DNA from: Flectonema sp. DT1601
Taxonomy: Eukaryota > Euglenozoa > Diplonemea > Diplonemida > Diplonemidae
Length of the DNA: 64,000 nt
Direction of reading: 5' to 3'
NCBI GenBank assembly: GCA_964019425.1
Contig: OZ025786.1
Location: 1,364,001 to 1,428,000 of the forward strand
Each line of letters starts with the position of its first letter. The first letter of the stretch is position 1. Below are positions 11,051 through 20,961 of the stretch, one piece after another. The position numbers and the translations under genes were made by a program. The notes below the pieces were generated by a model. The model was given only the letters and a program-made list of their open reading frames with translations, was not told the origin of the DNA and did not search any database.

Positions 11051-11290
11051 TCAGGTTGGACTTTGTACGGGGAGGTTGGCTTTTATTAGTGGCTCCCCCC
11101 CCTTGGGGGGGGTTGGGGGGGGGGCTTGCACTCTTCCCAGCTTAATATCCATTAGTAGCAAATTTATTTTTTAAGGTTGGACTTTGTACGGACAGGCAGA
11201 CTTTGTACGGGAGAGGTTGGCTTTTATTAGTGGCTCCCCCCCCTTGGGGGGGGTTGGGGGGGGGGCTTGCACTATACCCCAGCTTAATAC
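11051..11290 (+). repeat. Tandem duplication with C8-TT-G8-TT-G9/10 cores
   Basis: Two ~110-120 bp copies share GTTGGACTTTGTACGG, GAGGTTGGCTTTTATTAGTG, a core of eight C, TT, eight G, TT and nine or ten G, then CTTGCACT and CCAGCTTAATA. A third partial GACTTTGTACGG is at about 11197. The core can form a perfect hairpin or G-quadruplex-like structure. No coding frame is supported. Immediately upstream, GTCCAGTTCGATCCTGGG (about 11002-11019) forms a perfect T-arm-like stem and loop followed by a T run. Confidence 0.7.
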
Positions 11291-11325
11291 CTATTCTGGG
11301 TGAAAAAATCCGGTGAAAAAAAAAT

Positions 11326-11398
11326 GACGTTGGTCGGGATTGAGCCTGGGCGTCGGGTATCCAAAGTCAGTGCTCCCTCCGCTGAACCACATCCGCTC
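11326..11398 (-). tRNA. tRNA-like sequence (pseudogene or SINE head)
   Basis: On the minus strand GCGGATGTGGTTCAGCGG matches an internal A box and forms a D-arm-like GTTC/GAGC stem. AGCACTGACTTTGGATAC resembles a tRNA anticodon arm, though its stem pairs poorly. GGCTCAATCCC matches a B box. A T run that could stop RNA polymerase III follows. The acceptor and T stems also pair poorly, so a functional tRNA is unlikely. A tRNA pseudogene or the head of a tRNA-derived SINE fits better. Confidence 0.4.
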
Positions 11399-11448
11399 TT
11401 AAAGACAGGTGCGGGTCTCGATGCATCCCATATACAGTTTTTGGGTCC

Positions 11449-11505
11449 CCCAGCCATTTTGGATTTTGTAATGAATGGTTAGTTCTGAAACTATTTGTGT
11501 AGTAA
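11449..11505 (-). repeat. Unsplit inverted copy of the sequence broken at 9568/10979
   Basis: Read on the minus strand it runs continuously from the 9534-9568 sequence into the 10979 sequence (CATTCATTACAAAATCCAAA). It shows the state without the E2 plus U block. Confidence 0.75.
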
Positions 11506-11545
11506 ACACTAGTTTGCCCAAAAAAATATAAAAAAAAAAAAAAAA

Positions 11546-11972
11546 AGAGCATCTCCCTGCTATCCCTCATATCCCCACAATAATATTATACCTTTTCATT
11601 TTCTCTTTCCTTTTCTGGTCTTTTTTTTTTTTTTTTTTTTTTTTTTTTCTTTTTTTTCCTTTTTCATACAACGTTTTTTTATTTATATATTTTTTTTTTT
11701 TTTTTTTTTTTCATGTTTGTTTATTTCCTCTTCATATTTTTTTTCTTTTTTCTTTTCTTTCTTTTTTTTTCTTTTTTTTCTCTGCCTCTCTCTTAATTCT
11801 GTTCGTTTCTTTGAAACGAAAATTCATTTGAATATTATTCCTTGGTCAGCAACCATCATTGTCGCCCTTTGGGCCTGTTAAAAAAAATAAAAAATAAAAA
11901 GAAAGTTTACATCGGGAATAGGGCAGGAGCCAAAAGCTCCCAGTCCGTTACTTCCCACTTTATCGAAATTCA
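11546..11972 (+). repeat. U element copy 5, uninterrupted
   Basis: Complete copy from AGAGCATCTCC to CGAAATTCA. It has no hairpin array upstream. The YR retroelement begins directly after it. Confidence 0.85.
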
Positions 11973-12293
11973 GCAGAGGGGAACTCTGCAATAGCTGCCA
12001 CGCAGTCCATGGCGGCTCAAGCGATCACTCACGCGCAAGCTGGTCGCGAGGTGGACTCGGCTTGGGCCCAAGCCGGCGCAGCGGTAACGCAAGCACAAGC
12101 AGGGAGGGAGGTGGACGCGGTGCCGGCTTGGCGGTAACGCAAGCCCAAGCCGGGAGGGATGTGGACGCGGCACGGAACCAGGCCGGAATCCTGGTGAACG
12201 AAGCCGCAGTTACGTCGTCTGGTTGCGGGAAACGAAGGCCCCCCGGCTACCGGTGGCGGGGGAGGCGACGACGCACAGCCGGAGACGGGTCCG

Positions 12294-12734
12294 TTGATGG
12301 GAGGATTGTCCTCCATCGACGTAGACGCTTGGTGGGGCGGAGGGGCGGACGTGCTCCCGCTGGTGCATGTGCACCAGCGGGAGCACTACAGAGAACTGCT
12401 GGAAGCGAAGGCAGGAACGAACCCCCGACCACAGGCACACGAAGCGCAGGCGCGCCTAAGAGAGCTCGGCATGCTGATGTCGAGATTACCGGCTGTCGAA
12501 AGCCTGGAGGACGCGGAACGGCTGCTGGCCGACTTAGCGAAGGCGAACGTGGCTCGTCTGGAAGTGCTGAGAGAGGGGGTGACGGGAGGCGGCTGGACGA
12601 GCGCGCAGGAGATGGAGGATGCCCACTTTGTGGCGCCCGCCGTCCCGCCTTTTCTGCGGGCTATGTGGGGGAAGAAAGGGAAAGCAGAGAAGACACAGCC
12701 ACAGAGGAACCCCGCAACGAAGAGTCGCCACTGA
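12294..12734 (+). other. Possible Gag-like region of the YR retroelement
   Basis: First part of the element: an Ala/Arg/Glu-rich, helix-prone region of about 145 residues with no recognisable zinc knuckle. It is called Gag-like only from its position upstream of the recombinase. Confidence 0.35.
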
Positions 12735-12739
12735 CCTCC

Positions 12740-13693
12740 ATGTTAGAAGGGTTAGGTGTGCTCTCGGTGAAGGATGTTGGACGGCCGAGGACACGGGAAG
12801 GTGCGGTGACGAAGAAGAGTGCAGTGTCACTGACAAAATCGGCGTTGCGGGTGGTGGGGGATGCGCTGTCGAATTCAAGGAGGCGGTCTCTGGAGGCAGC
12901 TCAACGACGTTTGGTCCAGTTCCGGAACAACTGGCACGAGGCAACAGGAGTATTGTTGTCGTGGGACCTAGCCATCATCTACTGGGTAGAAAGGCAAAGG
13001 TCTCGGACCGAGGGTCCGATTTCAAATTCCTCAGCGCTCGAGTACGTGGGGCGAGCCCAAGCGGCGCTGCGACGGACGGGAGCATCAAGTGTTGGAGGTC
13101 AGATGCTGATCGACTACGTGAGAGCTCTGAAGAGAGCGGGTGCCCTCCGACCGCAGAAACAGGCGATACCTGCGGTGGGGGAGCAGGTGCTGGGTGCGTT
13201 GCGAAAGGAGGTAGACGGAGATACGCAGCTGGCTATCGTGCTGTGCTGGGCGGGCGCGGCGAGAGTGTCGGACGTGGTGAGATTGAAAGTGGGGGATATT
13301 ACTTTCGAGGACGGATACGTGGCTGTGAACTGGTCGGAGACAAAGTCGGACCCGTTCCGTCTGGGACGCACGACAGGATTGCACCTGTCGAACAGATGGC
13401 AGAGCGCACTCCGCACTACGATGATGGATCGGAATCCGGACGATCTCCTCCTGGACACCTCGTATCGAAAGGTCGTATCTGCTTTGAGACGCGAGGGAAA
13501 GGAGTTGACGGGACACTCGCTGCGGAGGGGTGCCCTACACTCGCTTCTTCTGGAAGGGGTGGGTCTGGACTCGATACGACAACTCTCCAGACACTCATCG
13601 ATGGATGCCCTGGCGAGGTATCTCCCGGCGGGGAAGACTCACGTAGCGCGTCAGTCCGCGAACACGTCACAGATACTGGGGGCCGGATTGTAG
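12740..13693 (+). other. Tyrosine recombinase region of the YR retroelement
   Basis: Integrase-type tyrosine recombinase of about 317 residues. It has an N-terminal helical part, then CWAGAARVSDVVRLKVGDI (first catalytic arginine region), GHSLRRGALHSLL (the H-x-x-R box) and LSRHSSMDALARYLPA (final His and Tyr). This is the fold used for integration by DIRS-, Ngaro-, VIPER- and TATE-type elements. Confidence 0.8.
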
Positions 13694-13739
13694 TGCCGTT
13701 ATGCCCTGCGTTTCCCACACGACCAAGGGCTGTGCTGGA

Positions 13740-15430
13740 TCCGCAGATGAAGTACAAAATACCTGAACCTCCGCCACCGCCAAGGGCGAGGGTGATGGGT
13801 GAAGGTATTGACTCGGGTGCGCCGGATGTTTTTATGACGTACTCAGGACTGGTGACTGTGGCTGCTGAAGGGCAACAAATCTCACCTCCGACCGATAGAG
13901 AGGCAGGTATGTTGGCTCCGATTTCGAAGGCCCGTTTGAACTTGGATAGGCTCGTGGAGCTTGACACGAATGGAATACTGCTGGGCATTATTGACGTGAT
14001 TCGAGATGTTTCCGCTTTCGAGGCCCTCTTCGTTCCTGGGACGGAGCTGACTCTGGGGAGCAGACCAACGTTTCGGGGAACTTCGAGGCACATGCTGAGA
14101 CACATGCAACACCTGGAGGAGTGGGGTGTAGTTGAGCCAACAGAAAGTCGTTCTTCCAGCTTTCACAGTGCCGAAGAGTTCAGGAGGCTTAAGGCTGGTA
14201 TGTGATGGGAGGAAACTCAACCGGATGATGCGTCCGCCGCCACCTATGCTCCTTGCGGGGATTCGTGCGGTGATTGCTCGTTTTCTTTCGGCACGATACG
14301 TGGCCCAAGATGACGGCAAGAGTTGGTTTTACCAGTTTCCGCTAGGGCAGGGAATCGACGACTACTTCGGGGTGAATCTGAGTGGTGCGAGGGGTCCGTT
14401 CGTGCGTGCGAAGCTGCGGGCTCTGTGCATGGGATGGAGTTGGGCACCTTGCATCGCCCATCGCTCGGCGATGGTTCTGCTTCCGGAGTCTGACGGAGTG
14501 GCTTGGGTGGACAACTTCTTTGTGGTGGGTGATTCGGAGGAGGAGACTGCTCAGCGTTATTCGAGCTTCAAGAGAAGGGCGGATTACGTGGGTGCACATC
14601 TGAGTGACGCTGAGGACTTTGGCGTACCGAAGTCGAATTTTGAGGCTCTGGGTTTAGAATTTGATTTATCGGCGAACCCACAGCGTTACCGGTCGGCACC
14701 GAGCTGGATTCAAAAGATGCTGTCTTCGGAGGCGTTACAAGAGGTGATGGGGGGACGCCCTACTGCTCGTTCATTCTACCGGGTCTTCGGTGGCTTGGTA
14801 TGGTTTTGGTACACTACGGGACGCCGTTTGTGTTTCCTGTGCTCGACGCTGGCCTTTGTAAGGCGAGCGGGGAGGGTATTGGCCGCGGAGCCGTGCAAGT
14901 GGGACGAATCGTTCTCGCTAAGTTCGGCAGTTTTGCGTGAGTTGTTGGATGTTTTGGATGTGCTTCGGCAGAATGCCTGGGTTTTGGCTACCCCCGACTG
15001 TCCCGAGGTGACTGCATGGTCAGATGCTTCGGACAAGGAGTGGGCCGCTGTACTGGAGGTTGTTCCCGAGGAGGTGATCCAGGGCGTATTTCCCTCTCCC
15101 TCGGAGCATCACATATTCCTGAAGGAGGTATTCGCCGCTCTCCAGGCGGTGCGACTCGCTGCTGTTTTGAGACCGGGTCACGTGCTGGATTTGCGGGTAG
15201 ATAACACTGCGGCTGTGGCCGCAATAAACAAAGGCCACAGCTCAAACTTCATGGGGAACGAGATGCTCTGCGCATTGTTTGAGACAGCAGGTGCAGCTGA
15301 TCTGCAAGTGAACTGCAGCTGGGTGGATACCAAGTCCCAGCGTGCAGACGAATATACGCGGGGCACTAAAGCGCCGGGTGGTAGAATCTGTTTGCCTAGT
15401 TTACCTCATCAATGTAAGTTTTTTGGGTGA
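13740..15430 (+). other. Reverse transcriptase and RNase H region of the YR retroelement
   Basis: Carries recognisable RT blocks (LPAFTVPKSSGGLRLVCDGR, WSWAPCIAH and a following palm region), a connection region, and an RNase H domain (TAWSDASDKEWAAVL, LRVDNTAAVAAINKG, ADEYTRG). Kinship is with the RT/RNase H of DIRS-like and LTR-type elements rather than LINEs. Confidence 0.75.
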
Positions 15431-15496
15431 ATATTCCCCGTTTGTTCTTTCTCTTTCCTTTCCTTTATCCGCAAGCGGTCCCTATGGGTTTTAGAG

Positions 15497-15668
15497 CTGC
15501 GATCAACAAAATATAAGGCTTATCTGAATGGTTTTTGCACCGACGAAGTCGGAGAAGAAACTATTCAGATTAAGAGCCGTTATTTATTATGTCATGTTAT
15601 CTATTTCCCTGTGCGCCAGTAAAACTAGCTGCGATCAACAAAATATAAGGCTTATCTGAATGGTTTCT
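15497..15668 (+). repeat. Stem-loop repeat family, locus 1 (132-bp period)
   Basis: CTGCGATCAACAAAATATAA through GGCTTATCTGAATGG occurs at 15497 and again at 15629. Between them lie GCACCGACGAAGTCGG (perfect 5-bp stem CCGAC/GTCGG, loop GAA) and ATTCAGATTAAGAGCCG, which is complementary to AAGGCTTATCTGAAT. Related sequences are at 51042 and 51541. This may be a structured RNA or a small mobile repeat. Confidence 0.7.
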
Positions 15669-15964
15669 TTTTTTTCCTTTTTCATACAACTTTCTTTATT
15701 TTTATTTTATTTTATTTTTTTTCATGTTTGATTATTTCCTCTTCATATTTTTTTTTTTTTTTTTTTTTTTTTTTCTCTGCCTCTCTCTTAATTCTGTTCG
15801 TTTCTTTGAAACGAAAATTCATTTGAATATTATTCCTTGGTCAGCAATCGTCATTGTCGCCCTTTGGGCCTGTTAAAAAATAAAAAATAAAAAGAAAGTT
15901 TACATCGGGAATAGGGCAGGAGCCAAAAGCTCCCAGTCCGTTACTTCCCAATTTATCGAAATCA
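15664..15964 (+). repeat. U element copy 6, truncated at its start
   Basis: Lacks the AGAGCATCTCC part and starts near the T-rich stretch before TCATACAAC. It ends TTTATCGAAATCAGCAG. Copy 5 is also followed by CAGCAG, which suggests the pre-insertion target or a shared unit longer than U. Confidence 0.75.
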
Positions 15965-16047
15965 GCAGGTTGAGTTAAGTAAGTCCCTACCATCAAAGGA
16001 AATGTAGTATGATGACCTGAGAGAAACACACATCGACGATTCCTCAT

Positions 16048-16262
16048 ATGAGAAGGCAACGAAGATATGGAAGGTGGAGATTCAAGGAATACCAAGATCT
16101 TTATCTGTATGGTGATGTATTCGGTCTGGCCGATGTTGTTGGTAGTTTCAGAGACACATTCATCAGAACACATAAATTAGATCCCGTCTATTACGTCTCA
16201 CTCAGCAGCTACAGTTGGGATGCAATGCTTCTACAAACCGGAGTACAGTTGGAGTGCTTAAC
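16048..16262 (+). pseudogene. Fossil fragment of a protein-primed type B DNA polymerase (Polinton/Maverick type)
   Basis: A short stretch carries the order EYQDLYLYGDVFGLADVV, SFRDTF, LDPVYYVSLSSYSWDAML and TGVQLECLT. This is the characteristic exonuclease-to-palm segment of protein-primed family B polymerases, where relatives read like DVLLLADVFE, LDP.HY.S.PGLSWDAML and TGV.LELL. It is a small remnant of a much larger element, broken at both sides and joined directly to a piece of hairpin unit at 16259. Mitochondrial linear-plasmid polymerases have a similar segment and are an alternative source. Confidence 0.6.
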
Positions 16263-16328
16263 AATGTTATCATTGTTTTTTTTATCGATCGACTATGTCG
16301 ATTACTTTCTATTTTCCGTCCTGGTCAA
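16259..16328 (+). repeat. Solitary truncated hairpin unit
   Basis: One hairpin unit (hairpins 1 and 2, ending inside hairpin 3 at CCTGGTCAA) lies outside any array, directly against the polymerase fossil. Confidence 0.8.
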
Positions 16329-16329
16329 T

Positions 16330-17422
16330 TATTGTTATGTTCATTTTCTATCCCCTCTTCTATCCCTTTTGTTCAAAAAAAGCGATGAGAAATTTCTCTC
16401 ATTCATGCTAAGATGCACTCTGAACTTTGATTTTTTGATCTGAGTGTGAGGGAATGACCTGTTAGTGCATTGGGCATAAGCTGGGCTGCAGTTTAGATGT
16501 CTTAGGTGTTAATAAGGGGTTCCTCTTAGCATTTTTCTTTGTTCCCACCTTATGATTTTCTTGAAGAAAAAAAACAGAAGTCATAATGGTGCTTCCCTCT
16601 GGAAGGGTTGTAAGCCATGGTGTCCAACTAAATTAAAGGACAAGTCTGGGATAATCCCTGCCAGAGGGGCGAGTATTCTACCATGGTTGAAATACTCTGG
16701 CAACTGATCTTCAATTTTATGTTGTTTGTTAGCTGCTGGTGTATCTTGATCATGTGTTGATACTTGCATTTTTTTATTTGTAATCTTTTACTACAATAAC
16801 TCTTACAATTATCTTTTCTTTTTATTCTCTATCTGTTCTGGTCTGTTTCTTCATTTTTTTTACATTAATAATTACATTTTGTTCAAAAAGAAAAAAAAGA
16901 AAAAAGATTTCATATTAGAAACTAGGAAACTAGGTTAACACTTAGTTAAAATTAAGACCGGTTAGTCAGTTTAAGGTCTTGTCTAGGACCAACATTCTTG
17001 TTTAACTTCAGTTATATTCATTTTACTTTTTATTGTTTCCCATCTGTTTTTATTTTCTATTAGTTCTGGTCAGAAACTCCTGGGCAGCAAGAAGGAAAGC
17101 AGTTTAGTACTTCTGGGTGTTTGGCATCACCCCCCATAGTGAGCAAGTACAACAGGTAGCATTGGTAGTCTGTTGATCCTGAGTGATCCCAGCTACAGTT
17201 TTGTTTTTCTTTCTTTTTTTTAGAAGAAGATCAGGACTTCCAAGCACTGCTGGATAGTTGCTGAATGCAGGGCCTGCCTGTGGCATTATAATAACAGGCT
17301 AAGTCATTTGTAGTTCATAGTTTACCTTTGATTTTATAACTTCACATAGGTACTATGAACGATGAGAGATCCAGTGGGATCACTCAGGGTCTAGTAGAGA
17401 CCACCAATGTTGTGCGTTGATA
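16330..17422. other. Unique DNA, no gene recognised
   Basis: Mixed T-rich DNA without a supported coding frame. On the minus strand at about 16957-16995 GGTCCTAGACAAGACC then TTAAACTGACTAACC resembles hairpin 3 and the tail of the array unit, possibly a diverged relative. Confidence 0.3.
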
Positions 17423-17498
17423 GGCAAGGTGACCAACCTTGACATTCTTTCTTTTCTCTCCTGTTGTGACAAACACAAAATACACACACAGCTTACAG
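17423..17498 (+). repeat. Left arm of a ~76-bp inverted repeat
   Basis: GGCAAGGTGACCAACCTTGA through AAAATACACACACAGCTTACAG matches, at roughly 80 % by eye, the reverse complement of 20962-21035. The pair frames a 3.6-kb interval containing the duplicated segments and the coiled-coil gene. Confidence 0.75.
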
Positions 17499-17634
17499 TG
17501 TGTTCTTTGTGTATGTTTTCTTCAGGTGTGAGTAGTTTTTTTGTTCTTGCTCTTCAGGGAGGGCCTTAGCCAAAAGCTAACAGTCCAAATCTCACCTGGT
17601 AATTCAACTCAGCTAAACTGATTGTTTTTTTTTT

Positions 17635-18016
17635 GGGATCCAGTTGGACAAAGGTTTTCTCCCCCCACTCTATTTATCGTCATTGGTGCGCACCTTCGAA
17701 CAGGAAGGCCAACATTGACGGAATTTTTTTTACTTCTCTTCCCAAGGTTGAACCTTGGGAAAAAAACAAACAATAAACACAGTGTAGACAAACACCCGCC
17801 GGACATCTGCAGAGCAGCGATCGATGTCGATGTCTTCGTTGTCGAACTTCCTGGCGTTTATGTTTTTGTTTTTAACAACAACACAACACCAACTAACAGG
17901 TTTGTCTCATTGCCCGTTCTTTCTTGTTTCCCTTTGCCGCCGGAAGAACGAAGGTCGACGGAGGTCCGAAGCATTGCTTGCGATGATGTTCCGGTATGTG
18001 TTGCGTCTCTGTTATT
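17635..18016 (+). repeat. Direct duplication, copy 1
   Basis: GGGATCCAGTTGGACAAAGG through GTATGTGTTGCGTCTCTGTT is almost identical to 18930-19312. Differences by eye are a handful, mostly in homopolymers. It follows CAGCTAAACTGATTG and a T run, the tail of an array unit. A frame encoding VELPGVYVFVFNNN is open through it, continuing in another context downstream. It may be a first exon ending at GTATGT. Confidence 0.85.
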
Positions 18017-18339
18017 TGTTTGTTTCAACTCAATTGGTTCATCTCAGGTTTTAGAAGTCTTCGTCCTGTTCGATGGGAAGGGCCTGAATCAAAAGTTCAC
18101 TGCCCCTATTCCTCTCCCAAATTTCTTATTCAGCTTGCCACATGACTGTGTGACATTATTGCTACATTGTAGCTCCCCTACAAAAACCTTTTTTTTTTGC
18201 AGTTGTCTTTTGGTTGTAGCAACTTTTATTTTATGCTTTTCTAATGTCCCAAAGTTGGTTTATTTTACTTTTTTTTTTTCTGCAAGGGAACAGTCCAAAG
18301 CATAAGTCCGAACAGCCCTAAGGCCAGTGAACGCACTGA

Positions 18340-18745
18340 TTGTTAGGTATTGTATTCCAGGGAAAGTTTGGTTTGTATACTTTATTTTTATTTTATTTTA
18401 TTTAATTTGTTAAAAGAAAACAGGTAACTTTACATGAGCATCGGCTCGAACGGCTCTGGCGAAGCGAGTGAACGAGTCTGATTGCTGAGTATTGTATTCT
18501 GTTTTCTTGTTCTTTTTTTAATTTATTTCAAACAGGGCAACAGGGGGAAAGTTTGGTTTGTATCCCCTGGGTGTTTAGCGTCACCTGTTGAGGTGTAATG
18601 TATTCTGTTTACTTCTATCCCTTTGTTTTTTTTTTTTTTTTTTTTTATTTTTTTTTTATTTCAACTAGGACAGCAGGGGGAAAGTTTGTTTCGTACCCCC
18701 CGGGTGCTTAGCGTCACCCTCCATGCGATGCTTGCGCAGGGAGAG
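18340..18745 (+). repeat. Three diverged copies of a ~60-bp motif
   Basis: GGGAAAGTTTGGTTTGTA recurs near 18360, 18549 and (GGGAAAGTTTGTTTCGTA) 18677. The last two are followed by CCCC(T/C)GGGTG(T/C)TTAGCGTCACC. After the second copy CACCTGTTGAGGTG forms a perfect small hairpin. T-rich DNA separates the copies. The function is unknown. Confidence 0.6.
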
Positions 18746-18929
18746 CCAAGGGTCGAGAACCCTTGAGATTACCTTTGTTTCTTTTTGTGACTGGATTGCA
18801 GTGGCGCAACCTATCACCCCACCTGTTGGTATCTTTTTATTTTTTTTATTTAAAGAAAAAAGCAGGCTAAGTCGCCTGAGCTGGCATCGCCAGAATATTT
18901 AACTTCACATGGCAATGTCAGCTTGTGAA

Positions 18930-19312
18930 GGGATCCAGTTGGACCAAAGGTTTTCTCCCCCCACTCTATTTATCGTCATTGGTGCGCACCTTCGAACAGG
19001 AAGGCCAACATTGACGGAATTCTTTTTACTTCTCTTCCCAAGGTTGAACCTTGGGAAAAAAACAAACAATAAACACAGTGTAGACAAACACCCGCCGGAC
19101 ATCTGCAGAGCAGCGATCGATGTCGATGTCTTCGTTGTCGAACTTCCTGGCGTTTATGTTTTTGTTTTTAACAACAACACAACACCAACTAACAGGTTTG
19201 TCTCATTGCCCGTTCTTTCTTGTTTCCCTTTGCCGCCGGAAGAACGAAGGTCGACGGAGGTTCGAAGCATTGCTTGCGATGATGTTCCGGTATGTGTTGC
19301 GTCTCTGTTATT
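18930..19312 (+). repeat. Direct duplication, copy 2
   Basis: Second copy of the 17635-18016 segment, directly upstream of the coiled-coil gene. Both copies end just after GTATGTGTTGCG, a consensus-like splice donor. In this copy TTTTTTGTTAG at about 19363 could serve as acceptor. Confidence 0.85.
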
Positions 19313-20719
19313 ATCTACTCATTGCCAATGGTTCTTCTTCCTCCCCGGCCCCTTCTTTTTTGTTAGATGAGGATGAGCTCACTGGACTCTCCTTGTCATT
19401 CTCTTCTATTTCTTCCATCTCTCTCCAGAATTCCCCACCTGAACTCATGTCAACGGGATCGCAAACACTTCCTGCTGATTTCGCTATAGTGATAAGAAGT
19501 CAATCTGACATGGGTTCCCAAACCCCCTTGTACAATAAAAAAGAAGGAAGATTAAGGCTGAAACTTTCCTTGAAATGCCAGATTTTAGAAAACGAACTAG
19601 AACAAATGAAAGAACGAATGTTTTATGTTCTATTTTTATTTTACTTTAATGCGATGTCAGCCTCCCTTGAGAATGACAAGCAGCTACTGAATGGATTGTC
19701 TATTGAGAACAAAGCATCCAAACAACGGGCCGCCGAGAGTGTATCTCACAGCCCACTCCCTTTAAATCTATCCGCACCCCCATCTGTCTTTAACGTAGAA
19801 ACGGAACAGAAAAAACGTGAACTATTGGAAAAAGAGAATCAACACCTGATCGCTGAATGTGATTTAGTGAAAAGTTCTCTTCTCTCATTAGTTCAAAGAA
19901 CTAACTCTCTGGAGGAAAAAAGGACGAGCGAGCTGGCGCGACAATCACAAAGAGCGGACCACGCTGAAATGTTTTATTTCAACTTACAACAAAGGTTCAT
20001 TCTATTAAACAATGAATTAGAATCTAAGTGTAGGGATGAAACTGGAACAAAAATTCAACTCTATTTGTCTCAACAAGAGGTCGCAACATTGCGTGCTGGC
20101 CCTCAACTGTCCCATTTTTCCCAACAATTTTCCCCAACACCCCCTTTTTTATTCGAATCAACGTCCACGGTAAAGAATTATCGACTCCCTCTCATCGCAA
20201 CAACCTATTACTCCTGGACTCCCAAACCCCGTCTTTCCTTTTTTTTTAAACCTCATTCTCCATTGATCACGTTCCCTTCTGAACTGTCTCAAAGTAGACT
20301 ACTGGTATCGTCTTCTGCTCAAACGGAACAAGAAAAAGACAGTGCGGCGACCTCATCGACGGAAGATTCACCTATTGCGAGGCAATGGTCCGAAGGTAGA
20401 CTCGATTTACTGGACAACTGTAAGTGACTCTCTCCAGACAAATGAGAAAGTGGCGCTGCTCTCGGAAAAACTAGTGGAAGAGCAACGTCGATGCTCCGAG
20501 TTGAGCTATCAACAGAAGACTATCCATAAAGAACAACTGGATCATTCCATGTTGTTGATGGAGATGACCAGTGAGCTCTCTGAGCAACTCTATTTGGCAA
20601 AAGACCAAAACAGAGCTCTCAAGTTTCAGTTACAAACATGGGCAAATGGTTTTAACCCACCCGAAAAGGAAGCGCAAGAAGAAAATGAGACCCCAAAGCG
20701 AAAAACTACTCGCACCTGA
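19120..20719 (+). CDS. Coiled-coil protein of unknown function, gene model uncertain
   Basis: A long frame runs to 20427 and continues in a second frame to 20719. The middle has leucine- and charge-rich heptads (KKRELLEKENQHLIAECDLV, a block near NSLEEKRTSELARQSQRAD, and LSEKLVEEQRRCSEL further on), indicating a coiled coil. No catalytic domain is seen. The two frames need at least one intron; a GTAAGT donor at 20421 with an acceptor such as CTAG at about 20474 would fit. The first part (19120-19312) lies in the duplicated segment and may be a separate first exon spliced at GTATGT to about 19364. A Ser-rich region lies at the N-terminal side. It is the last gene-like unit before the LINE fragment and may itself sit inside a larger mobile unit. 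Confidence 0.5.
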
Positions 20720-20961
20720 AGAAAACATACACAAAGAACACACATACAAGTACATCGCATCGCTTGCTGAACCTCCATCGATCTACTTCTATCGTACCTT
20801 GGCAAAGACAGATAACGGAAAAGGAATAAGACAAACCTGTTTTAATTGTGTTGTAATTTTAGCAGAGTATTTACGTAACAGAGAAGGAACAAGTGTTATT
20901 TTAAAAACAATGCCAGGGAAGACAACGAAAGCATCGATATCGGTCCAGCAGATTTGAGTAC

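Larger units (their letters stand above)
11973..15430 (+). mobile_element. Tyrosine-recombinase retroelement (DIRS/VIPER/TATE-like)
   Basis: A GC-rich block of about 3.5 kb that stands out sharply from the AT-rich flanks. Reading 5' to 3' it holds a repetitive leader (about 11973-12290), a possible Gag-like frame, a tyrosine recombinase and a reverse transcriptase with RNase H. Having the recombinase upstream of the RT is the order known for VIPER and TATE of trypanosomatids; DIRS and Ngaro have it downstream. Terminal repeats were not identified, so both ends are approximate. Long frames survive, so the insertion looks fairly young. It appears broken, with one or a few breaks. Treated as a fossil. 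Confidence 0.75.

Noticed and set aside
16957-16995. Minus-strand relative of hairpin 3 and array-unit tail
   Set aside because: GGTCCTAGACAAGACC then TTAAACTGACTAACC is similar in layout, but it is a single short match without hairpins 1 and 2, so chance cannot be excluded.
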